From Chrysomallon squamiferum (Eukaryota > Mollusca > Gastropoda > Neomphalida > Peltospiridae), in NCBI GenBank assembly GCA_012295275.1, contig CM022669.1:294911-358910 (forward strand): a stretch of DNA of 64,000 bases, written 5' to 3'. Both the position numbers and the translations under genes were made by a program. The stretch's first letter is position 1, and the number at the start of each line of letters is the position of its first letter. Shown here in pieces: positions 54,277 to 64,000 of this stretch. The notes beneath the pieces are model-generated. The model did not search any database. It was not told the origin of the DNA and saw only the letters and a list, made by a program, of their open reading frames with translations.

Positions 54277-57200
54277 CTATTATTATCGTCATCAAATAAA
54301 TAAAGACAAAGAATAATTCTTATTTTGTAATTAATTTTTAACTATCAATTCATCTGTATACACCACGTAGACAGGAACTCACGTTCACATTCACACTAGA
54401 TTGAAAACACAGCTGACTATGTATAAAGTAAAGTAAAAAAATAAAAAAATAAAAATAAAAATAATAAATAGAGAAGACGCACAGAATAGTAGGGTAAAAC
54501 GCACTTTGTGCTGGCGCAGTTCGCAGAACGAAACAGATGGTCAGCTGTCTATAGCTGATTACCCGTGCAGAAAGGCGTTTACGTATATGCATAGAATATA
54601 CGTTCAATGACATATGTATTTTAGGTAACATTAAAATACATACATTTATAAAAATAAATATTCCTGTTGTTAAATACAAGATTGTTAATCCATATTTATA
54701 TAAAATAATGACATACATATATACAAATCTACAAATACATACAAACACAGACACCAACACACTCACACGTACACACAAACACAGACACAAATACAGACAC
54801 TAATAGAGATACTACTTGTGGCAGTGCGAATGAATGTCAAAATGAAATTATTTACACCTAGTTATTATTTTAGTAACAAAGCATGACAGCGAGATAATAC
54901 TGCTGCCGACATTTTATCTCTTTGTAACCGCAGTGATGACGTCATTACATACTTAACAATTGACAGCTATATTTTTTTCTGACAACACTAGAAGAAACGT
55001 TACAGAAAACCGCAGCAGCCTCTAAACGATGACGTCATGAATACGGATGAAAAGTGGCGCCCAGATATTCTTGAACTATTGTTGTTATACTTTATTATTA
55101 ATTGAGACTGGACGACAAAAACCAAACAAAAGATAACTACTAAATAGGCAGGATATAATTAGACTCTTCTTATCACCAAAGGTACACTTTAAAATAGAGA
55201 AATTATTTAGCTTTATGTGGATTGTATTCACACGAAGTCTCTGATATACATTTCATCTCAGTAACAATCAGGTTCTGTCGGTCAGTTTGTAAATGTATTA
55301 ATAATTTATCATTTTCATTCTACCATGTTTGAAATTCATCAAACTAATACAACACAGAAATAACCTTTTTATATCTCACAGTGTTTTGTATTCCCTCGAC
55401 TGGACAAAATTAAATCTCAAGAGCTAGCTAGTGTTTTATTTATTCAAGGTATGTGATGTGAGCGAGTCTGTTTCTACATACCCGTGAAAACGGAACAGAT
55501 ATCACACATTACACAACCAAATGGCATAAACCTCTTTCCAAAAAAGGATGAAGTGAAATAAAAACGATGTTGTAATCGTAATAATGATTGCTTAAATTAT
55601 GTAACAATAACGAAAACGTCCGTGAATTTAATGCTGCTTTTTTTTTGTCAATAATTAATAAAATAAAATAAAATACGTTAATAAAATGCAGGCTGTATAT
55701 AACGAATACTGTTATGCAGCCTAGCATGAAACGTTGTAATTATAAAACTTTATGTTTGAATTCGTTATTCGCTGAACGGCGACCAAATGCTTCTGTATTG
55801 TGTTACTGATAAAACACTGAGCAAGTCGAAACAGTGAAACACGAAACGTTAAAGCAAATATCCAGTGACTGAATCACTATTTAAATACAACGTCTCACCG
55901 TGTTACACCATAGCTCATAGGATATCGCTTATTTTAGTTTTCATGCTGATATCGTTTCTATGTCGTATCTAACCAAAAGATAAAAATAATTTGTTCTAAC
56001 ACCTTGAACAAATGTCTTAATGCTTTAATCAGTCATATTTTTAATTTTTATTTTTTATTTTTTTATACTAAATTAAAATATAAATACAATATATTTTTTG
56101 TTTCAAATAAAATTAGAAATATAATGTAGTATGTTTCTTTTCAAACTATTTATTAATCAAATAAAGAAAATCGATTAAAGTTTAGTTCTTACATATCGAT
56201 ATAGGCAAAACAACATCATAAAAATGATTGATTTATCGTTAAATCTGAGTAAAGTCGAATTAAGTTTAGTTGTTAAATATCGATACACGCGAAAACAATA
56301 TTGTAAGAATTATCCATTTATCGTTAAATCTGTGTAAAGCGGGTGTCGGGTAATGACTGTTCTAGGCGGGTCACTTTTCTGTCAGACAACAGTCGCCATG
56401 GGAACACGTCGAAAAGTCCACCAAACACGCGCGATCAATTTCTCAGAGAAACTCACATTTGTTCTTGTGTACTTTAAAACATTCGCGATCGCCCAACAGC
56501 CATTGTCCAGCGAGAGGCTGAGCAGTTTTGATAGTGTCCTTTTCATCTGCTGGCTCAATTAAGTCCACGTACAAGGAAATTTCATTTCCACGGATGATCA
56601 ATATACAAGAGGTTTTTTGATTTGTGCCATTACCACCGAATTTTGTTTGTTTGTTTTGAGTGAAACGTGGTCCTTTGTTGGCAGTTCTGACAATAGATGC
56701 TTTTATACTGGAAGAAAATAAATGGGAAAAAGTTTTGAAGGTAACTGGACAATAATAAAAATATAACAAAACGAAAAGGAAGAGAGAGGAATATAATGAG
56801 TAGGGTACGAAAGTTTTGAAAAATAATACTATATAAAAAACACAAACAAGAAAAACCCCCACCAAACCCCCCCCAAAATCCCCCCAAAAGAAAAAAAAGA
56901 ATTAAAAAAACAACGACAATAAACAAGCCCCCAAAAAACAACAACAAAAAAACCAAATGTTTTACTTAAAAATAGTATCAGATATGCTTTTCTTCTGTTT
57001 TACAGTTACCAAGGGAACGGCAGAAACCAATCAGAGCCTGTTGTTCGCAGACCTGTTTAAAAACTACCACAGCGAGATTCGACCTGTGTGTGGTGAAGAC
57101 AAGGCCATAGAAACAAAGATTGGGATTTCAGTGAGACAGATCATAGATCTGGTGAGAAACTTGAAAATATATGTAAAAAAACAAATTTACACCTCTCCAT

Positions 57201-58102
57201 CACCCATCAAACTCCCCCCAATACACACACAGACACAAGCATCCATGAGCACAAGCACGCACGAACACGTACACCAAACGTACAGAACAGTAAAATACCA
57301 TTAAAATAATCTGATGTCATTTATTGTTAATCTTTACGATTATACAACATAAAATATACAAATGTTTTATTCTCGGTGTCGTCGTTGAATCTTTTTAACT
57401 TATGTATTTATTTTAACATCTCCATTTTCATTCAAACAGAATATTTAAACAACAGCCATGCTTAACTAATCTATTTTTTTTTTTTGCTTGTTTTTATAAT
57501 ATTTGAAAAATTGATGCTACTATTATAAAACTCCTCCTCACGTTTTGTTAATTAAACTAATGTCGAAACAATCAATGACGTCACTAACAGAGAAACGGGA
57601 CATGATTTATTAATATACAAGTCAGACACTGTTTTTGAAACGAGGAGAATTACTGGCCAAGTTCGAGCTTTCACAGAGCCTTTTGTGATACAATTCCCAG
57701 ACCTAGAAACGAATAAATATTTTACCATCAGTTGTTTGGTCGCTGTACAATGAATGTGTTTTTCACGTAGCTACTCGTGAAATGGTCGTTAAACTAATTG
57801 AGATTTCTCTTGTTAAGAAGCTAAATGTACAATTGCATAGGTTATGCACAGGTAACGTGGGAACAATATAAAAAATATATTTTGCAATAAAATGATCATA
57901 CGATTTTATTTTCTCTTTCAATATCTATGTCATTAAAAATATATATATATATATATATATATAAACAAAACAACAACAACAAACAACACATTTAAATACA
58001 GAATAAATTAAGTAAGACAAACTCAAATAAAAATTACAGTTTAATAGAATTTGATAGATAGATAAGTAAATGGAAAGATAGATGGATAGATAGATAGAAA
58101 GA

Positions 58103-58133
<31 letters not shown>

Positions 58134-58225
58134 ACAAATAAAATTTAAAACACCAAAACAAAACAAATATATAAAAAAAAATCTCTTAAAAAAAAAAAAA
58201 ATAAAATAATAAAAATATAATACAA

Positions 58226-58291
<66 letters not shown>

Positions 58292-59970
58292 TAATAATAA
58301 TAATAAAAAAAAAAAAGAAGAAAAAAAATAAGAAAAAAATAAAAAAAAAAAAAAAAAAATAGAAAACATTATTTAAAAAAAAAATGGGAAGTAAATATCA
58401 ACACCAGCAACTTTCACTGATAAAAAAACCTATTTCTACATAACAACAACTTTTATTACTTCCAGTTATGGTGATTTTCGCTGAGTGTATCAAAATGTTA
58501 ATAAAATATTTACACAGAAATTCATCTACTCATCTAAACAGGTAGAATGCGCTCGTATAATCGAAATATCTTGTGCAGTGTGCAAGAGCAAATACGAGGA
58601 AATAATTAAACGCTTGAAAAGCAAAAACAGAATAAACGCAGTGTAATGGACACGGCTTAAACAGAAAGACAGAGATTAAACAAAAGTAATAAAACTAGCA
58701 AACTCTAAAGCTTTAGATCGATTCCGAATTTTTTGTTTTTTTTATTACTGTTTTGAGTTACAAATAAAAAACGAGTTTTTGAACCTCTTTTAAATAATCT
58801 TTTTTATTTTCATAGGCACGCCATTTCTCTTTATGTTTCTCAGTAAAGGTATAAAATTAAATTCCGGTGTTTTTGTTGCAAATATCAATGAACGTCTGAA
58901 TAAAAACGAACGAAGCTGGTAAATTATCTTTGAAAGAACAGAGTGTGCTTTCGTTTAACACCCTGTCTACTGTTACTTTTATTGGTTATTTATTTATTTC
59001 TAATTTTAATTTTATTATTATTATTATTATTATTTTGTTTCAGAATGAACCAAAACAAATCCTAACGCTCAACGCATGGATGAGAATGGTAAGAAATGAT
59101 TTTGATAATTTTTTTTTTTTTTTATTTTTTTAGATTAAACTAACAAATACACGTCAGCTAGTAGGTAGACGGGTGAGGAAAGTGTCTGACGAGCACTTAC
59201 TTGTAATTATACTAAGTGCTCCGAACAAAGAAAAACAACTGATTAATTACAAACTCTATCATGCATGATTTAATATTATCATCTGTGACAGATCCTGATC
59301 TGTCCATGTGTTGACAAAACAGCAGTTCTTTTCTCCAACACGTTTTTGTACATCGATCTAGAACAAAAAGGTTTTTGTACTTTACAACACACTGGTTTTA
59401 TTCTTTTATATAAATAAATAAATTATAGTTATGTGCATAAAAATAAATACGCTTAAATCGCCTTTATTTTTCAAAGTTGTTGATGAAATTAAGAAAACGA
59501 CGTAACATTGTTTTCATTGTGAAAGTTTCTATTGATCAGAGGGTAAGAATTTCTTCAAAATTAAACTCATGACTTGGATGTATGGAATGCATTTTATTTA
59601 AATGTTTCGATTTTTACTTCAATATTTAGACGCGTAAATAGTTACAACAAACAAAAACCACGTGACAATGATTATATGTAAATAAAGATGTGAGTAAACA
59701 ACACACCTATTGGTATTTCTGTCAGCTACGCATAACAGCTGCTTTGTAGAATCGTGTTCTTTTGTAGAAATCGTTAAAAACTGCTCGAAACATGCACAAA
59801 CAGACACAATGATACACATGCGTTCATAAACTCATTAACACACACATTGTGAACCTAAACAAAAACACGAATGTTGGCCTACGTATAAACAAACACACAC
59901 AAACAAGTTCTAAGACAGGAACAAAAAAGACTATGAATAAAGTACGAGATAACTCACACAGACGTGTGTG

Positions 59971-60018
<48 letters not shown>

Positions 60019-61691
60019 CCCACTTTGATCCAAAAATCTTCAGTAGGAATTAAAATATTATTAGATCAAATGGGAATTATGTAACAAGTTAAAATTTATG
60101 GGGTAATTGGGTTAATTTCGAAACTCACATAGATTGTAAAAGCTTAACCAGCTAGGTGACTGTGTGGGGAGTCTGTACAATGGCATCCAGCCACACCCAC
60201 TCAGTCCTGGCTCAACGTGTGCCCTGGTTCTAGTTACACATCTAAAGAACGCCATGTTTTCTTTGTGCTGAATCTTCCTCCTTAGAGCTTGGGCTTCCAG
60301 GAGAAGTTTATCCGTTCCTGGACCCTCTCGAATACTTCCACTGGCGACAGCTTTCTCAAAGTCCAGTTGTTTCTTTCTGCTTGGGTCTTCAACAGCTGCA
60401 CACGTAACTTGAGTCTTGCTTGTAAGGAGCATGGAGACAAATGGTACACATGTCTTAGTCTTCTGCATGACGAAAGTAGATCTGCAGAAATAGTCAAGTG
60501 GATGAATAGAACTGCCGTTAACGCATATAAATAATCCGTGGCGAAAAATAAGGAATTTGTGAAGCTAGCAGAAAATGATTACTTCCACGAAACCTTTAAA
60601 ACAAAATAGGATCACCCATACTGTCCACAGAACATTACAAATTAGATCAAGTTGCCAAAAAACTATATTGTTGAAGAAGATGAAAAATGAAAAAAGGTTG
60701 TTTGAAAGGCAAAGTAATTAAGCACAAAACAACAAATAAACGTTAAATTTAAATCACATTACACGTAGAAAACAATTTATTAGTGTCTACCACGTATAAC
60801 GTTTATGAAGTATAAAATAAAATATTTCTACAGAATATTTTCCTAATTTTTTTATTGACGATCAACACGTTACGTACTCTAGTATTTAGTTACTTTCTTT
60901 CATTAGAATTTCTGTTTTTCGTTAAATGTTCATGATTTTTGTTGTTATTATTATTTTTTTCCATTATTATATATTTTGTATTATTAATTTTTGTTTTAAA
61001 ATTTTGACTTTTTATCTAGATTAATGCCATTAAAATAAATAGATAAATAAATAAAATGAAATGAAATGACATGTAATAAAATAAAAACAAAAAAAAAAAA
61101 AAAAAAAAAAAAAAAATAATTAAAAATAAGTAAGTAAATAAATAAATAAATAAGACGAAACAAATTAAATATATCTTTAGGTCTGTCTGCCTGAGTTACT
61201 TTATTTTTTAATTGTAATTAAAACTACTGTGATATCATAAAGAAAACAGGCAGTGGTTATTTGTCAGCTTGAAATACTAAAAACGAGCATGAAACATTCT
61301 CAACTGTTTGATTACATTTTAAATCTCTCTGCAATAATCTAGTAGAGAAAGAATTAGAAGATGTAATTATTGTAGCGTACTGAGAATAACAGTCAGAGTT
61401 TGTCTTTCAGAACTGGTTTGACTGTCAGCTGCAGTGGGACCCTGCTAATTACGGTGGACTTGAATCTGTAATCGTCCCTAACACCATGGTCTGGATTCCT
61501 GACATCACCTTGTACGATAAGTAAGCTTCTGCTTAACGAGTCACGTGTCAGATTTGTCACTGGTACACGAAGTCAAAGTATTTAGAAGATCATAATTCTA
61601 ATTAAATTATAATATTCAGTTATAAAGAATTATAAATAAAATAAAAATAAAATTTAAATTTAGTCTCAATTTCATTATTGGCGTATCGCAG

Positions 61692-61728
<37 letters not shown>

Positions 61729-64000
61729 GTCTCTTATCTTATGAACTGTATCTGATATTGGTCTATAAATCTCTAATTATCTACATCAACTAAAAACTGT
61801 TTTCAAGCCGTTATCATTGTTGTTATATTTTGCTTGTTGGGTTGAACGCAGTGCTGGAGACGGGATCCCAGGTTTTAAAGATTACCGAGTCAGTATTTCC
61901 TACACCGGTCAGATGTCTTACAACTTTCCAACTATCATCAACAGCCTGTGTAAGGTTGACGTCACCTACTTTCCTTTCGACACTCAGGTCTGTCGACTTC
62001 CCTTTGGCTCCTGGGCGTACCACGGGCTCCAGCTTGACGTCACGAACCGATCCACAGAGGGAGACCTGTCGACATTTCTCAAAAATGGCGAATGGGATCT
62101 TCTCGGTATTCCACAAGTCCGCCATGTTTTGTTGTACCCGTGCTGCCCGCAGCCGTACCCGGACGTGACGTTCTACATCAGGATGAAGCGGAAGTCGCTG
62201 TTTTACGTGCTCAACCTGCTGTTCCCGTGCATTTTGATTACGTCAGTGGCTCTTCTGGGTTTCTTGCTCCCTCCCGATTCCGGTGAAAAGATATCTCTGG
62301 AGATAACAGTTCTGCTCTCGCTTGCTGTGTTTTTGTTGGTTGTTTCTGAGACGTTACCTCCTACATCAGAAACCTTCCCTTACATTGGCAAGTATTTTAT
62401 CTTTTTACATTTTTATATGTAAACAACAACAATAACAAATACCTTACCTTATATTGGTAATTATATTTATCTGTTTACATTTTTATATATAAACAACATC
62501 AATAACAAATACCTTCCCTTATACTGGTAATTATTTTTATCTTTTTACATTTTTATATATAAACAACATCAATAACAAAAAACATCACTTACACTGGCAA
62601 GTATTTTATCTTTTTACATTTTTATATATAAACAACAACAATAACAAAAAACCTTCACTTACATTGGTAAATATTTTATCTTTTTACATTTTTATATATA
62701 AACAACAACAAAAATAAAAGTTACTATTACAATTGTTATTAAATGTACCAATTAAGAATATCACTTGAATCAAAATATAACAAATCCATGTTAATGCATT
62801 TTAAAAAATCACTAAGAAACAAAGGCATGTAGGAATGTATTGGCTTAATTATTTCCGTACGCCATTGTAACTGTAGGACAGTTTAGTGGCTGGAGCAACA
62901 TGAATTGTTGTTAGAAGTAATTCTATATAAAACTCACAAAAACTATTTCAGCTAGTATTTAAGTCAGGAATTTAAGAATATAAATTGTCCGTGTCACTAA
63001 CCATTCGATACAACATAACTTGATAAAACATCACTTGACGAAACACCACTCGACAAAAACATCACTTGACGAAACACCACTTGATAAAACGTCACATGAT
63101 AAAACACCACTTGACAAAACGCCTATTGAATAAAATATCAATTGATGAAAAACCAACTGATAAACGCTATCTGCCAAAACACCAATTGATTAAATATCAC
63201 TTGATAAAACACCACTCGACAACACACCATTTGATAAAACCACTTGATATAAAAGTAAGAGTAAAAATGACTGTTTTCTTTGAAAAAAAAAAAAAGTACG
63301 AAACTGACGCTAAAATCTACTTTTTGATTGGTTGATTATTCTAGTGAGAGTCCTAACCGAATCAGCAGTTAAACACAACCAGTCTACTGTGAACTCGACG
63401 ATATCGCGGCTAACGTGATGCCCACGATATTTCGTGATCGATGTATTTTTATAGTTTCATTAGCAGATTTGTGTCTGTCAGATATAAATACTTCTGATAT
63501 TGCAGGTCTGTACTTCTGTCTGTCCATGATGCTGGTGACGTTCTCAACCGTACTGACCGTGGTCGTCTTAAACTTCCATTTCAAAGGACAACACGGAAAA
63601 CCGGTACCAAGATGGATTCGCTCCTTCTTCCTGGAGACGCTGGGCTCCCTTCTGCGCGTAAAGAGCAAGGAACAGATACACCCAAGCACGTTTGAAGCCA
63701 ACAACCTTGACTTTAGTAACCACAACAACCCGGCGTTTGTAAGTTACCACCGGCTCTAACGATCTTTGTGAATTATCTTTCATTTACAAACAGAGAAAAA
63801 GAAGAAAGGATCATGTGTATGGCTGTCCATGTTCTTGTATGAGTGTATATGATTAAAACGAAGAAAATAAATAAATACCAAAAAAAAAAAAAAAATTACA
63901 AAAGAGAAAATAATTGTGTTAAATAAACACACTAAAAATCTTTTTTTTTTTTTTTCAGGAAAACGATTTGGGGAAGACGAGAGTAAACGGTTTTCATGAA
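53963..64000 (+). CDS. nAChR: Nicotinic acetylcholine receptor, alpha-type subunit (continues past window)
   Basis: Ligand-gated cation channel subunit of the Cys-loop family, at synapses or other plasma membranes. Exons: 53963-54020 (ATG, signal peptide), 57006-57151, 59044-59088, 61411-61520, 61852-62387, 63506-63738 and 63959 onward; all phases agree. Seen: loop D Trp (NAWMRM), WIPDITLYDN, Cys-loop CKVDVTYFPFDTQVC (13 residues between Cys), FGSWAYHG, the vicinal pair YPCCPQPYPDV that defines alpha subunits, M1, M2 with GEK at its cytoplasmic end (cation-selective), and M3. The 45- and 110-nt exons match the ancient nAChR exon plan. M4 is beyond the window. Odd: a GC donor after M2 and Glu at M2 position 4'. 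Confidence 0.95.
54212..54288. repeat. (ATT)n microsatellite
   Basis: ATT run with ATC interruptions in nAChR intron 1. Confidence 0.93.
54937..55037. promoter_or_regulatory. Pair of perfect CRE palindromes (TGACGTCA)
   Basis: TGACGTCA at 54937-54944 and again at 55030-55037 in nAChR intron 1, about 1 kb after the start codon. A third is at 57576-57583. Binding by CREB/ATF proteins is inference. Confidence 0.4.
56392..56405. promoter_or_regulatory. X-box-like motif
   Basis: GTCGCCATGGGAAC, one half-site matching the RFX X-box well; see 24118-24131 for the perfect form. Confidence 0.25.
57006..57151 (+). CDS. nAChR: nAChR exon 2: start of ligand-binding domain
   Basis: 146 nt, acceptor TCTGTTTTACAG, donor ATCTG|GTGAGA. 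Encodes TKGTAETNQSLLFADLFKNY, then HSEIRPV and ISVRQIIDL, the L..DLF.NY...IRPV helix and first strand of nAChR extracellular domains. Confidence 0.93.
57152..59043 (+). other. nAChR: nAChR intron 2, about 1.9 kb
   Basis: Contains a CRE (57576-57583), TA run 57939-57962, GATA units about 58050-58105, (AAAT)n 58104-58140 and a long (AAT)n/poly-A stretch 58228-58370. No exon. Confidence 0.7.
58228..58306. repeat. (AAT)n microsatellite
   Basis: Long AAT run followed by poly-A tracts to about 58385. Confidence 0.95.
59044..59088 (+). CDS. nAChR: nAChR exon 3 (45 nt)
   Basis: Acceptor TATTTTGTTTCAG, donor AATG|GTAAGA. 15 codons: NEPKQILTLNAWMRM. The 45-nt exon is a conserved nAChR feature and carries the loop D tryptophan. 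Confidence 0.95.
59973..60017. repeat. (GT)n microsatellite
   Basis: Perfect GT run of about 22 units in nAChR intron 3. Confidence 0.95.
60112..60497 (-). other. Unrecognised GC-richer segment with overlapping - strand open frames
   Basis: Two - strand frames are open: one of 118 codons (60468-60112), whose middle reads AAVEDPSRKKQLDFEKAV and LLLEAQALRRKIQHKENMAFF, charged and helical-looking, and one of 71 codons (60497-60282). The composition is unlike the surrounding intron. It could be a retrocopy fragment, an unknown repeat or an exon of a nested gene. I recognise no domain. Confidence 0.3.
61090..61117. repeat. Poly(A) tract
   Basis: About 28 A followed by AAAT/AAGT units; could be the tail of an old retroposon but no body was identified. 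Confidence 0.85.
61411..61520 (+). CDS. nAChR: nAChR exon 4 (110 nt)
   Basis: Acceptor GTTTGTCTTTCAG, donor ATAA|GTAAGC. Encodes NWFDCQLQWDPANYGGLESV, then VPNTMVWIPDITLYDN, the ligand-binding loop A region. 110 nt is the conserved length of this nAChR exon. Confidence 0.96.
61521..61851 (+). other. nAChR: nAChR intron 4, 331 bp
   Basis: AT-rich with (CT)n at 61693-61726. Confidence 0.75.
61693..61726. repeat. (CT)n microsatellite
   Basis: Perfect CT run in nAChR intron 4. Confidence 0.95.
61852..62387 (+). CDS. nAChR: nAChR exon 5: Cys-loop, loop C, M1 and M2
   Basis: 536 nt, acceptor TTGAACGCAG. Contains CKVDVTYFPFDTQVC, FGSWAYHGLQLDV, EWDLLGIPQV, YPCCPQPYPDVTF, M1 (SLFYVLNLLFPCILITSVAL), the GEKISLEITVLLSLAVFLLV M2 and SETLPPTSETFPYI. 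It must end after ATT G at 62387 for the next exon to read G-LYFCLSMM; the donor there is GCAAGT, not GT. Without splicing the frame hits TAA at 62420-62422. Confidence 0.95.
62372..62720 (+). repeat. nAChR: Tandem repeat, unit about 70 bp, spanning the exon 5 donor
   Basis: Five copies start at 62372, 62441, 62511, 62582 and 62651. Each begins ACCTTCCCTTACATTGG-like and continues TATTTTATCTTTTTACATTT, then TTATATATAAACAACAACAA. The first copy contains the last 16 coding bases of exon 5 and its donor. Later copies carry GGTAATT, GGTAATT, GGCAAGT and GGTAAAT at the donor position. Confidence 0.9.
62388..63505 (+). other. nAChR: nAChR intron 5 (GC-AG), 1.1 kb
   Basis: Starts GCAAGT, ends GATATTGCAG. 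Two tandem-repeat blocks (62372-62720 and about 63005-63250) make up much of it. Confidence 0.75.
63005..63250. repeat. nAChR: Tandem repeat, 15-bp unit
   Basis: About 16 degenerate copies of a unit near CACCACTTGATAAAA, with variants CATCACTTGACGAAA and CACCACTCGACAAAA, in nAChR intron 5. The unit is a multiple of 3 and leaves an open frame of no significance. Confidence 0.85.
63506..63738 (+). CDS. nAChR: nAChR exon 6: M3 and start of the M3-M4 loop
   Basis: 233 nt, acceptor GATATTGCAG, donor GTTT|GTAAGT. M3 reads LYFCLSMMLVTFSTVLTVVV; then LNFHFKGQHGKPVPRWIRSF begins the cytoplasmic loop, matching the N.H.....PVP.W pattern of nAChRs. Confidence 0.95.
63959..64000 (+). CDS. nAChR: nAChR exon 7, cut by the window end
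   Basis: Acceptor is a long T tract and CAG (ends 63958). Phase 0: ENDLGKTRVNGFHE, cytoplasmic loop, continuing past 64000. Phase matches the end of exon 6. Confidence 0.8.

Larger units (their letters stand above)
54021..57005 (+). other. nAChR: nAChR intron 1, about 3 kb
   Basis: Holds AGT/AGC repeats (54073-54163), (ATT)n 54212-54288, two perfect CRE motifs (54937 and 55030), an X-box-like site (56392) and C-tract/A-tract sequence at 56848-56950. The region 56340-56560 is CpG-richer and has an open frame with no recognised domain. Confidence 0.6.
59089..61410 (+). other. nAChR: nAChR intron 3, about 2.3 kb
   Basis: Contains (GT)n 59973-60017, a GC-richer patch 60112-60540 with open frames on the - strand (see separate entry) and a poly-A tract 61090-61117. 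Confidence 0.65.

Noticed and set aside
56443-56956. 140- and 108-codon - strand frames rich in Phe, Gly and Leu
   Set aside because: Complement of A- and C-tracts just before nAChR exon 2; no domain and low complexity.
61823-62286. Overlapping frames on both strands over nAChR exon 5
   Set aside because: Shadows of the real coding frame (Cys-loop, M1 and M2 are in the frame I called).
62388-62422. Read-through of nAChR exon 5 into the intron (GKYFIFLHFYM then stop)
   Set aside because: The continuation GKYFIF looks like the IGKYYL of other nAChRs, but it stops after 11 residues, while the G-LYFCLSMM exon gives a full M3; it is at most an intron-retention product.
63384-63783. Frames on the - strand over nAChR exon 6, and the upstream extension of the + frame before 63506
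   Set aside because: Shadows or intronic read-through; the AG at 63504-63505 and the M3 homology fix the exon start.

Overview
This is an animal (eukaryotic) nuclear genome window: very AT-rich, full of microsatellites, with short exons in long introns bounded by GT-AG sites. The protein ends point to a mollusc: the tropomyosin C-terminus and its penultimate blocks match the molluscan muscle form closely, and the exchanger and nicotinic receptor are of metazoan type. I cannot place it to class from this window alone.

Left part (1-45462): a sodium/calcium exchanger (NCX, SLC8 family) runs on the + strand from before the window to a stop at 31929. I could assemble 17 exons with consistent phases: three cytoplasmic-loop cassette exons, two Calx-beta domains (including a 25-nt microexon), and the C-terminal membrane half with the alpha-2 repeat. 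Tail-to-tail with it, on the - strand, lies the 3' end of a tropomyosin gene (38318-43788), with two alternative penultimate exons of equal size and two alternative terminal exons. A tandem-repeat element with inverted ends sits inside an NCX intron.

Centre (45463-47900): a run of exactly 200 N marks a scaffold gap. Just after it comes a repeat-rich island with a pair of inverted, trinucleotide-cored repeats and the 3' end of a LINE retrotransposon (RNase H and Cys-rich tail). Neither tropomyosin's 5' exons nor the 5' exons of the next gene are found near the gap. CpG frequency also rises visibly to the right of it, so linkage across the gap should not be assumed.

Right part (47900-64000): the last two exons of a class III extradiol dioxygenase-like (LigB/DODA fold) gene (48414-49115, +), then a nicotinic acetylcholine receptor alpha-type subunit (53963 to beyond 64000, +) from its signal-peptide exon through M3 into the M3-M4 loop. 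Its M2-M3 exon ends at a GC splice donor that is itself part of a roughly 70-bp tandem repeat. A similar event (a splice acceptor copied in tandem) is seen in NCX.

Functionally the window brings together calcium extrusion (NCX), thin-filament regulation (tropomyosin) and cholinergic excitation (nAChR). Nothing in the sequence shows these are co-regulated. No rRNA, tRNA or CRISPR was recognised.
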